In this document: one piece after another, positions 8,901-15,495 of the stretch
Position numbering within the stretch: position 1 is the first letter of the stretch
How the letters are laid out: each line of letters opens with the position of its first letter
DNA from: Pirellulales bacterium
GTDB lineage: Bacteria > Planctomycetota > Planctomycetia > Pirellulales > DATAWG01
Length of the DNA: 43,800 nt
NCBI GenBank assembly: GCA_035939775.1
Contig: DASZFO010000292.1
Location: 1-43,800 of the forward strand
Reading direction: 5' to 3'
The notes under the pieces: model-generated
Told to the model about the DNA's origin: nothing
Database searches by the model: none
Seen by the model: the letters and a program-made list of their open reading frames with translations, nothing else
Translations under genes and position numbers: made by a program

Positions 8901-10324
8901 GCCGGCGGGGGCGGAATTGGCGCGTCAGCGGGTGATTTCGCCAAATGGATGGCATTCGGATCGGCGGAATCGGCCGGAGGCGCCGATCCAGTTTGTGCAT
9001 CGGCCGGAGAACCAGATCCAGCTTGTGCAGGGGGAGGAGGCACCGCGTCGGCTTGTGCGGCCACGGGACGAACTTTGCCGTCGAGCTGAGCTTTAACCAA
9101 TTGGGCGCGGGTGTTCGTCGGATCGCGCTCTAGCGCGGCGTCGGCCAACTGGCGGGCTTGCTCGCGGTTGCCGCCGCCGGCCACCTCCGATGCGACTCTC
9201 GCGATGCTCTGAGCCCCGAGATTCACCATCCGCCGAGCTTCCCACAGTCCCTCGCTCCCCACGGTCGGCAAATGATAGCCCCCGTCCGACCGTCCGGAAT
9301 CGACCAACTGGGTCAGGTAAGCATTTTCGGGATTCGATTTCCGCGGTTCAGCGTTCCAGGAATACGAGACCGGCGATGCAGCGACCTCGCCGGCAATCTT
9401 CACTTCGACCGGTCCGGCCTCGCCGAGCTTGCCCACGAGAATCGTATCGCGATCGGCACGCAGTGGCGGCGTCTTCTTGGGATAGATTTCTGCCAGCGAT
9501 TTCGAGACGTTAAACGATGTCGGCCAAACCACCGGCCCAGTCGCCATCTGCGCCAAATGCCGGCCGATTTCCTTCCCGAGCATCCCCGGCCGATCGTCAC
9601 TGGCGCGGTCCGCATCGACCAGCAACATGCCCCCGGTCTGATTGGCCAGCGCGGCCAGAATCGAAGCATCCACCTTTTGGCCCAGGACGAAACTGCTGAC
9701 CGAGATTCGACCACCCACGAGTTGATCGACCAGGCCGTTGAATTCATCCGCCATTGAATTGGCCTTGCTAGCGCCGTCGCCAATGTAGACGATCGACTTG
9801 TCCGCGGCTTTGGCGCCGGTAAACCCTTCGATGGCCTTGGCCAGCGCGACGCCCATGTCGGTCGCCCCCAATGGCACTCGCTGCCGCAGCTTGCTCATCG
9901 CGGCATCGATGGCAGCGCCGCGCGGGGCGACGAATCCTTCGGTCAACGGAATCGCGTTGAGATCGATGGCCACGAGCTGCACGCGGTCTTTCGCGCCTAG
10001 AGCGCTCAAGAATCCGCCGAGCGCTTCGAGCGCCTTGTCGCGGTAGACGCCGGTCTGGCTGGCGGACGTGTCGAACAGAACGATCATGTCGTGGGTGTCG
10101 CTCGCGGGGGCCTTCACCGGCGGCAAGCTAAGAGCGAAATAGGTTGCGCCGTCGGATGCGGTGAATGTGTCGAGCCGCGCCGCCTCGGGACCGGCGTTGC
10201 TCGGCGCCGCATTGTCGCTAGAGGCCTTGTCGGCCGCCGCCACTCCCATAGCGGCCATCGTGATCGCGGCCAGCGCGACGCTCACGGTCGCCATCATTCG
10301 GCAACTGCTGCTGAACTTGGACAT
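5924..10324 (-). CDS. Giant secreted VWA / secretin-N-like / DUF2135-like protein
   Basis: 1466 residues from ATG 10324, preceded by AAGGAGC; a signal peptide follows (hydrophobic residues 12-30, AAAD). A von Willebrand A domain at about 78-255 has an intact MIDAS (DTSAS 85-89, later GATDMG and GDG). Then come a Pro/Ala-rich linker, a long charged helical region (about 520-640), and an STN/secretin-N0-like domain at about 735-850 (FVETPLKDVVEALK, ISLKSALRLML, VLLITTDAKAK, VYPVADLVLP). A Gly-rich run (about 850-900), TPR-like helices (about 1000-1085) and a YfaP/DUF2135-like beta domain near 1170-1270 (DAEVDLTVQEPAG, RTTSGG) follow, and a Gly-run tail. It is probably an exported, cell-envelope scaffold. 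Gene-final Gly runs match no family I know. Function is unknown. Confidence 0.88.
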   Translation of the reverse strand: MSKFSSSCRMMATVSVALAAITMAAMGVAAADKASSDNAAPSNAGPEAARLDTFTASDGATYFALSLPPVKAPASDTHDMIVLFDTSASQTGVYRDKALEALGGFLSALGAKDRVQLVAIDLNAIPLTEGFVAPRGAAIDAAMSKLRQRVPLGATDMGVALAKAIEGFTGAKAADKSIVYIGDGASKANSMADEFNGLVDQLVGGRISVSSFVLGQKVDASILAALANQTGGMLLVDADRASDDRPGMLGKEIGRHLAQMATGPVVWPTSFNVSKSLAEIYPKKTPPLRADRDTILVGKLGEAGPVEVKIAGEVAASPVSYSWNAEPRKSNPENAYLTQLVDSGRSDGGYHLPTVGSEGLWEARRMVNLGAQSIARVASEVAGGGNREQARQLADAALERDPTNTRAQLVKAQLDGKVRPVAAQADAVPPPPAQAGSGSPADAQTGSAPPADSADPNAIHLAKSPADAPIPPPPAPAGGQAGPDNQSGLAGQTGQFLEEADRLRQVRIGQIIADVNQQLQRARDQMSINPAGVKQDLQLLRESVTRAPELPAETRAQLRERIDAAIVQASTRARERDYEVVEAQIRAAQIEESKHIQDNLVRDQQKVRQLIERMNSLMLEGRYAEAENDAAVEALNVFRAVQSAEAPADADALPVAVAAVVNAGFTHNIALGNTIRDQTNKEFLATAHLVDVSSIPFPDEPPIVYPSPEVWRKLTKDREKYKSVDLKEPGSAEAKILHELDQPTEMDFVETPLKDVVEALKIRHNIEIQLDAKALTDAGVNADTPITRTLKGISLKSALRLMLQEHELNFIIDHEVLLITTDAKAKEHVVTKVYPVADLVLPIAIQGINPFQSGGGAGGSAGFNSGMSGGLSGGGFGGGGGGGGFGGGMGGGGFGGGGAFDVADSVDARPSRSDAASSSVNNELKLTAKAAAEQPDTQHGARPAGAKAARIAVKADSKGQLDAAWDHYFASLPIPDKDRASSAMRERNESVRETVRQLTSEQKYADVAALIRGALRNGYGQPWMYEALGLTMQAASQSREEIERALMSAVQFAHTTNDLTYIAVYMTRMGFDARALKVYRQAAQLDPTRCEPYMQGLAVALRLGDTEGIQWACIGVMGQAWPDDKLNVVQTARRAATATLERLKGEKKTAEAERFQAALDQALIRDCVVHVSWTGDAEVDLTVQEPAGTVCSFRNPRTTSGGVMLSSSADRTGVLAGESTSEDYVVSRGFSGTYRMLVRRVWGKVSANKVTVDIYSHLGTKQAERIHKQIPLGEKDAVVVFELKEGRRQESLAQAQIANALENAAGMNQALLAKMVGGQGAAGGPNQQAAAAGAPRVPALNLQLKLIDDTSALQAFAASRSDTIPAPVAGGGGNGGGGLLPFVLQGAAGYQPVITTLPEGANLVATAVVSADRRYVRISAVPFFSTIGDVETFNFATGASSIMTGNNTGGGGSGIGGGGGGGGGTF

Positions 10325-10745
10325 GACTCTGTGCTCCTTGTAGACGCAACACGACATCCCGAGGCGGCGTGTTCCGGTAGCGCCGAATCCGAACGTCGAA
10401 AAGAAATGCCATGCAAACGACGCGAGCCCACCGTCCGACAATCATTCGTCCGGCTGCACCTATTTTATTCTCCCCACAGGCATTACGCTACCAAAAAAGG
10501 ACAAAAAACCGAGGCTCGAGGCCGGAGGCCAGGGGGCCGAGAAAGCGGCGAATCTCGGCTGACCAGTCGCGAGTTGCGACCTTCTATCGTCTTATCAAAA
10601 GGCTCCTGGTCTCGCCAATCTGGCAAAAAATGTATACTTATTCCTTTGGATCAGGCAGCGGCAAACGCGATCTCCAGAACATCAAACTCTAAACCGGCTC
10701 GTTCGCGGCCGACGCCGCCGGCGTCGGCATAAGTAGGAGGCTGTT
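10325..10745. other. Intergenic, 421 bp, divergent promoters expected
   Basis: The spacer between the divergent VWA and HtrA-like genes is more AT-rich than its surroundings near 10440-10500 and 10600-10660. TATACT at 10633-10638 could be a -10 box for the protease gene, but no good -35 is correctly spaced. A purine-rich low-complexity stretch (10510-10545) is rich in GAGGC and GGCC. No RNA gene was recognised. Confidence 0.4.
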
Positions 10746-11942
10746 ATGCGCAAAAACGTCGTTTTGTGTCTGCTGAGCGCGGTTTTGGGGGGCGTCTTGG
10801 CCGCGGGCTTGTGGAACCAGCCGAATCCCGCCCATCGGGTGACGGCCGCGGAACCCCCGGCCGTGACAGGTCCGCGGATCGAGCCGGTGGGGACGCCGGG
10901 AAACGAGCCATTGCCAGTGGCCGTCCGAGCGCGGGCCGCCGTTGAAGACGACCTGACTCCCGAGGAGCGGGTCAACGTAGCCGTCTACGAAAATGTCAAC
11001 CGCAGCGTCGTGAACATCGTCACCAAGATCCCCGGCACGGCCGGATTCTTGATGTTCGACAACACCGAGGTCGGGGCCGGCTCCGGCTCGGTCCTCGACA
11101 AACGGGGGCACATCCTGACGAACTACCACGTCATTGAAGGTGCGAAGGAAATCGAAGTCACGCTCTTCGACGGCACGCAGCACGACGCCCGTCTCGTGGG
11201 ACGCGACATTTCCAGTGACGTCGCGGTGATCCAGATCGAGGCCCCGCCCGACGTTTTGTTTCCGGTCTTTTTCGGCGACTCGACGCGGCTCAAAGTTGGC
11301 CAAAAAGTTTTCGCCATCGGCAATCCGTTCGGCTTCGATCGCACGCTGACCACGGGCATCATCTCCAGCCTCGATCGCTCGATTCCCGCGCGAAACGATC
11401 GAACGATCAAGTCGATCATTCAAATCGATGCGGCCATCAATCCGGGCAATTCCGGCGGGCCGCTGCTCGATAGCCATGGCCGGCTGATCGGAATGAACAC
11501 GGCCATCGCCAGCCGAACTGGCCAAAACACGGGAATCGGGTTCGCGATTCCGGTGAACAACATCTCGCGCGTCGTTCCGGAGTTGATCGAGAAGGGGCAC
11601 GTCGTTCGCCCCGAGACCGGGATCACGCGCGTTTATCAAACCGAACAGGGTCTGTACGTCGTGACCATGGCGACCGGCGGACCTGCAGAACAGGCCGGCT
11701 TGCGCGGTTTCAAGGTCGTAAAGCAGGTCAAGCGACAAGGGCCGTTCACATACCAAACTGAAACCGTCGATCGCAGCTCCGCCGATCTGATCATCGGAGT
11801 GAACGGCGAAAAGACCCTCACGCGCAATGATTTCTTAAACGCGATCGAGGCCCACCATCCGGGCGAGGACGTGATCCTCAACGTCATCCGCGAAGGGCGT
11901 CAGATTGCAGTGAGATTGAGGTTGGCCGCGGCGGAGTCGTGA
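10746..11942 (+). CDS. HtrA/DegP-type trypsin-like serine protease with PDZ
   Basis: 398 residues, ATG preceded by GTAGGAGG. The first 25 residues are a signal or anchor sequence (VVLCLLSAVLGGVLAAGL). The S1C catalytic triad is complete: His128 in LTNYHVIEG, Asp158 in SSDVAVI and Ser236 in NPGNSGGPL. One C-terminal PDZ domain lies at about 295-390 (GLYVVTMATGGPAEQAGLRG, DLIIGVNGEKTLTRNDF). Enzymes of this family degrade or refold damaged proteins in the periplasm. The stop codon overlaps a GTG in the next frame and the thiolase ATG follows after 8 bp, so the two genes may be co-transcribed despite unrelated roles. Confidence 0.93.
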   Translation: MRKNVVLCLLSAVLGGVLAAGLWNQPNPAHRVTAAEPPAVTGPRIEPVGTPGNEPLPVAVRARAAVEDDLTPEERVNVAVYENVNRSVVNIVTKIPGTAGFLMFDNTEVGAGSGSVLDKRGHILTNYHVIEGAKEIEVTLFDGTQHDARLVGRDISSDVAVIQIEAPPDVLFPVFFGDSTRLKVGQKVFAIGNPFGFDRTLTTGIISSLDRSIPARNDRTIKSIIQIDAAINPGNSGGPLLDSHGRLIGMNTAIASRTGQNTGIGFAIPVNNISRVVPELIEKGHVVRPETGITRVYQTEQGLYVVTMATGGPAEQAGLRGFKVVKQVKRQGPFTYQTETVDRSSADLIIGVNGEKTLTRNDFLNAIEAHHPGEDVILNVIREGRQIAVRLRLAAAES

Positions 11943-11950
11943 GTCATGCC

Positions 11951-13129
11951 ATGAATCACGCCTATTTACTCGCCTGCTGCCGCACGCCGATCGGCAAGTT
12001 CTTGGGGGCGCTTGCGGCATTGCCGGCCCCCGAACTTGGAGCGGCCGCGATTCGGGACGCCGTTCGCCGCGCCGGGGTTCCGGCCGATGCGATCGAGGAA
12101 GTGATCATGGGATGTGTGCTCGCGGCGGGAGTCGGGCAGGCGCCGGCGCGGCAAGTTGCGCTCAAGGCCGGTTTGCCGCCGACGGTGGCCGCGCTGACGA
12201 TCAACAAGGTCTGCGGATCGGGGCTGAAGGCCGTCATGCTGGCCGATCAGGCGATTCGATCGGGCGACTCGCGATTGATTGTGGCCGGCGGCATGGAGAG
12301 CATGAGCCGCGCGCCGTTCTTGCTGACCGGTGCTCGCGAAGGCTGGAAATTCGGCCCGCAGAAGGTGCTCGACTCGATGCTTCACGACGGGCTGTGGTGC
12401 GCGTTCGAAGACGTGGCGATGGGGGCCGAGGCCGACTATATCGCATCCAGCCGTCAGGTGAGCCGCGGCGATCAAGACGCCTTCGCGGTTGAAAGTCATC
12501 GCCGAGCGAACGCAGCCATGGAGCAAGGGCTGTTCGACGCCGAGATTGTGCCGGTGATCATGCCGGGCCGAAAGGGAGAGACTCGCATCTCGCGTGATGA
12601 GGGCCCGCGGACCGATTCGACGATCGAGGGCCTCGCCAAGCTCCGCCCCGCGTTTCAGCCGGACGGGACGGTAACTGCGGGAAATGCCTCACAACTGAGC
12701 GACGGCGCGGCGGCGGTGGTCGTCGGCGACGAACGGGCGGCGCGAGAGAGCACGTCTCCGCTGATCGCGCGAATCGTCGCCACGGCAACTGCCGGCGTGC
12801 CGCCGAAGGAGATCTTCATTGCCCCCGTCGCCGCGATCGAGCGCGTTTTGGAAAAGTCCAAGCTCAGACTTGCGGACATCGATCTGGTCGAACTGAACGA
12901 GGCTTTCGCCGCCCAATGTCTCGCGTGCATGCGGCCGCTCGGTTTGGATTCGGCGAAGACCAATGTCAGCGGCGGGGCGATCGCGCTCGGGCATCCGATC
13001 GGGGCGAGCGGGGCGCGAGTGCTCGTGACGCTGCTCTACGGCTTACAGCGCCTAGGGCTGAAACGCGGCCTAGCCGCCCTCTGCCTCGGCGGCGGCAATG
13101 CCGTGGCGATGATCGTCGAGCGCGAGTGA
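11951..13129 (+). CDS. Acetyl-CoA C-acetyltransferase (thiolase)
   Basis: Two starts are possible: GTG 11939, overlapping the protease stop, or ATG 11951. I chose the ATG because it gives 392 residues and places the catalytic residues at Cys88 (INKVCGSGL), His348 (GGAIALGHPIGASG) and Cys378 (ALCLGGGNAV), the positions seen in the Zoogloea enzyme. The product condenses two acetyl-CoA to acetoacetyl-CoA or cleaves the reverse way, in the cytosol; it could serve isoprenoid or fatty-acid metabolism. GGMESMSRAPFLL and EAFAAQCLACM are further family signatures. No other genes of a beta-oxidation or PHB pathway are adjacent. Confidence 0.94.
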   Translation: MNHAYLLACCRTPIGKFLGALAALPAPELGAAAIRDAVRRAGVPADAIEEVIMGCVLAAGVGQAPARQVALKAGLPPTVAALTINKVCGSGLKAVMLADQAIRSGDSRLIVAGGMESMSRAPFLLTGAREGWKFGPQKVLDSMLHDGLWCAFEDVAMGAEADYIASSRQVSRGDQDAFAVESHRRANAAMEQGLFDAEIVPVIMPGRKGETRISRDEGPRTDSTIEGLAKLRPAFQPDGTVTAGNASQLSDGAAAVVVGDERAARESTSPLIARIVATATAGVPPKEIFIAPVAAIERVLEKSKLRLADIDLVELNEAFAAQCLACMRPLGLDSAKTNVSGGAIALGHPIGASGARVLVTLLYGLQRLGLKRGLAALCLGGGNAVAMIVERE

Positions 13130-13132
13130 CAA

Positions 13133-13190
13133 GTGTACTCCTCACGCTCCGCGTGAGCAAATGTCATCACGCGGAGCGTGATGACTACAC
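13133..13190. repeat. Inverted repeat between convergent thiolase and hemH
   Basis: The arm at 13133-13156 pairs with 13164-13190, around the palindromic core CACGCTCCGCGTG and its complement. It lies between two convergent genes and overlaps the last codons and stop of hemH. It could end transcription in both directions, but lacks a T tract. Confidence 0.55.
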
Positions 13191-14330
13191 GGGTCGCGTT
13201 GCCGGTCTTCCCGATGGGCAGCAGTCATCCGGGCAAAAATCGTGGCTCGGCCCGAGCGTGCCCAAGGCCGGCCGTTCGACGTTCCCATCAATTCGTTCAA
13301 CGATCAACTCCCGGATCATCTGGACGAACCGCGGATGGGTGCCGACCGTCGCTGCACGCACCATATTGATCCCCAATTCGTCGCAGATCGCGTGAGCTTC
13401 CATATCGAGGTCGTAAATCACTTCCACGTGGTCCGAAATGAAGCCGATCGGCACGATGACCACGTCGCTCGCCCCGGCCATCTTAGAGCCTAGCCGAGAA
13501 CCGCCGGGGACTGTCCCCTTTTGTGGAGCGGGCACCATCGCCAGATGGTCGGGAACCAAAGGGGACTGTCCCCCTCTCCGCAGGCGGTTCTCGGATTGGC
13601 TCTTGGAGGACCGTAGCCAATCGCGGATGTCCGGCTCGAGCCACGGCTGGCTCGGCGGCCCGCTGCGGCTTTGGTAAACCAGTTCCCACTCGCGCCCGAC
13701 AGTTTCCGCGACGAGCCGGCAAGCCTCACGAAGCTGCGGCTCGTAGCGGCAGCCCTGGGCCATCGCAAGCGGGATGCTATGTGCCGTGAAGGCCAGCCGC
13801 ACGCCAGCGCTGCGTTCGGTGGGAATCCGCTCGATCGCCTCGCGAGTGCGGTCGATCATTGGCTCGATAAACCCCGGATGATTGAAGAATGTTCGCAGCT
13901 TGTCGATCCGCGGCGCGGCAGGCCCGACCTCAGCCCGAGCCTGCTCGATGTTCTCAAGATACTGCCGGCAGCCGGAATACGAGCTATAGGCGGATGTGAA
14001 AAACGCCAGTGCCCGGCGAACGCCATCCGCCGCCATCTGCCCCAGCGTATCCGGCAAGAGCGGATGCCAATTGCGATTGCCCCAATAGATCGGCAGCCGC
14101 GGTCCATGGGAATCAAGCTCATCGCGAAGCGCGGCGATCAGCGCGCGATTCTGCGCATTGAGCGGACTTACGCCGCCGAACCGCCGATAATGCTCCGCGA
14201 CCTCGAGCATCCTCTCGCGGGGCACATTCTTCCCGCGTAGGACGTTCTCCAGAAACGGCGCCACGTCCGCCATCCCCTCGGGCCCGCCGAAGGAAACCAC
14301 CAGCAGCGCGTCATATTTATGAGTGCTCAT
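13185..14330 (-). CDS. hemH: Ferrochelatase with an in-frame repeat-encoded insertion
   Basis: 381 residues. The HemH fold is clear: LLVVSFGGPEG at the N-terminus, GGVSPLNAQN, YWGNRNWHPLL, catalytic His184 in FTAHSIP, YQSRSGPPSQPWLEPDI, and IVPIGFISDHVEVIYDLD. It inserts ferrous iron into a porphyrin to make haem. Residues about 243-282 are not part of the family: they are encoded by a 119-bp palindromic element (13485-13603) that keeps the frame open. Without it the length is about 341, which is normal. The C-terminus carries DFCPDDCCP, a Cys cluster that may hold an iron-sulfur cluster, as in some actinobacterial and Caulobacter ferrochelatases. The start overlaps the sulfotransferase stop by 14 bp, so it is third in a minus-strand operon. 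Confidence 0.93.
   Translation of the reverse strand: MSTHKYDALLVVSFGGPEGMADVAPFLENVLRGKNVPRERMLEVAEHYRRFGGVSPLNAQNRALIAALRDELDSHGPRLPIYWGNRNWHPLLPDTLGQMAADGVRRALAFFTSAYSSYSGCRQYLENIEQARAEVGPAAPRIDKLRTFFNHPGFIEPMIDRTREAIERIPTERSAGVRLAFTAHSIPLAMAQGCRYEPQLREACRLVAETVGREWELVYQSRSGPPSQPWLEPDIRDWLRSSKSQSENRLRRGGQSPLVPDHLAMVPAPQKGTVPGGSRLGSKMAGASDVVIVPIGFISDHVEVIYDLDMEAHAICDELGINMVRAATVGTHPRFVQMIRELIVERIDGNVERPALGTLGPSHDFCPDDCCPSGRPATRPV
13485..13603 (-). repeat. Palindromic element copy A (inside hemH)
   Basis: Terminal inverted repeats of 21 bp (13485-13505 and 13583-13603, AGAGCC...AACCGCC, two or three mismatches) enclose two GGGGACTGTCCCC palindromes (13506-13518 and 13561-13573) and an inner ACCATC/GATGGT-type hairpin. 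In hemH sense orientation its first half shares about 30 bp with copy F in the CPBP gene. It encodes about 40 residues with no stop. Confidence 0.88.
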
Positions 14331-15474
14331 TCGCCGCGGTCGCTTTTCCAGCCGGTTCCGGCGCCGCGTAGCCGTATCGTTGCAAATAGTCGCCGCAGCG
14401 GGCGCGAATCTTGGCGGCCAAGCGCTCTTCCAGCTCGTATTTATTGGTCCGATAGTTCTTCACGCCTTCAAGATACTTCGCCACCGCGGGCCGTGCCGTC
14501 TCGAAGTCGCCCAAATTCAGCCGTCGATAGATCTCGTCAAGCCGCGGCAGGGGTTCGGCCACCAGGTCTTCGTAACGCAGCTCAACGAAATTCGCCTCGG
14601 GAATCAATCCCCGCTCTTGCTCGAACCGGCCATACATCAGCTCGAACATGTCGAAAACGCGGTCTTCGAGAGATTGCTCGCCGCGGATTTGGAGCGACAC
14701 TGCATCGGTCATCCGCGCCCAGGTGCGGATCGATGAAGGAATCACCACTCGCGGATCGCGCACGATGTGTACGAAGCGGGCGTCGGGATACAACTCGAGG
14801 ATCGTCTTCACTCGCGCCGTGTGCGGCGGCGATTTGACGACAATCCGCGCGGAAGTGTCTTTCAAATTGAGCCGCCGCATGAACCAGTCCATTCCGCATA
14901 GCCAGCGCTTCCGCTCCTCGGCGGAAATGCCCTGAAGCGTGAGAAACTCCGTGTGAACGCCCCGATTGGGAAATGCCCATTCGAGATACGGCGAACCGAC
15001 CCCTAGATTCATGAGCGCGAATTCATCTTCCTGAGGCCGCTCGAAGCCGAAGGCCATGTCGTCCATCGGCCGTGTCTTGGGAAGCAGCCAGCCAAGCCAG
15101 CGGGTAATGAAGCCCGCGGAAAGGAGGAAGTGCCGCGGGGCCATGCAATCGTAAGTGGTCGGATAAATGAATCGCCTGTCTTGCACGAGCAGCTCGTGCA
15201 ACAGCGTCGTGCCGGTCCGCCAATGCCCGATCACGAAGAGCGGCGGATTCCCGAGCGGCGTTCGCCGCGCGCGGCCCCCATAGATCGCCTCGCTGATCCA
15301 AGCCAGCACGAGATTGATCCACGTGACGAGCGAAATGGCGATCGCCATCGGGATCCGCGTCGGAGAGACGGCGAAGCGATTGGCCGCCAGCAGCCGGAAC
15401 CACACGCCCGGCGTCATGCCGTGCCAAGGTCGCGGCGTTCGCATCGGCAGCGTCGTTCGCTTTTCTTTCGCCAT
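14317..15474 (-). CDS. PAPS-dependent sulfotransferase family protein
   Basis: 385 residues. The 5'-phosphosulfate loop is GHWRTGTTLLHELL (residues 83-96) and the 3'-phosphate-binding segment is HIVRDPRVVIPSS (about 234-246), both needed for PAPS binding. A hydrophobic stretch at 42-60 may associate with the membrane. Sulfotransferases of this prokaryotic group (Sulfotransfer_3 type) sulfate lipids, sugars or small molecules; the acceptor is unknown here. The gene starts 21 bp after the alkylsulfatase-like gene and overlaps hemH by 14 bp, so all three are likely one transcript. Pairing a sulfate-adding with a sulfate-removing enzyme suggests a sulfated lipid or alcohol as a shared substrate; this is inference. 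Confidence 0.88.
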   Translation of the reverse strand: MAKEKRTTLPMRTPRPWHGMTPGVWFRLLAANRFAVSPTRIPMAIAISLVTWINLVLAWISEAIYGGRARRTPLGNPPLFVIGHWRTGTTLLHELLVQDRRFIYPTTYDCMAPRHFLLSAGFITRWLGWLLPKTRPMDDMAFGFERPQEDEFALMNLGVGSPYLEWAFPNRGVHTEFLTLQGISAEERKRWLCGMDWFMRRLNLKDTSARIVVKSPPHTARVKTILELYPDARFVHIVRDPRVVIPSSIRTWARMTDAVSLQIRGEQSLEDRVFDMFELMYGRFEQERGLIPEANFVELRYEDLVAEPLPRLDEIYRRLNLGDFETARPAVAKYLEGVKNYRTNKYELEERLAAKIRARCGDYLQRYGYAAPEPAGKATAANEHS

Positions 15475-15495
15475 GTCGCTAGCTCATTGCCCAGT

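Noticed and set aside
13133-13190. Rho-independent terminator between thiolase and hemH
   Set aside because: The stem is good but no T tract follows on either strand; listed only as a repeat.
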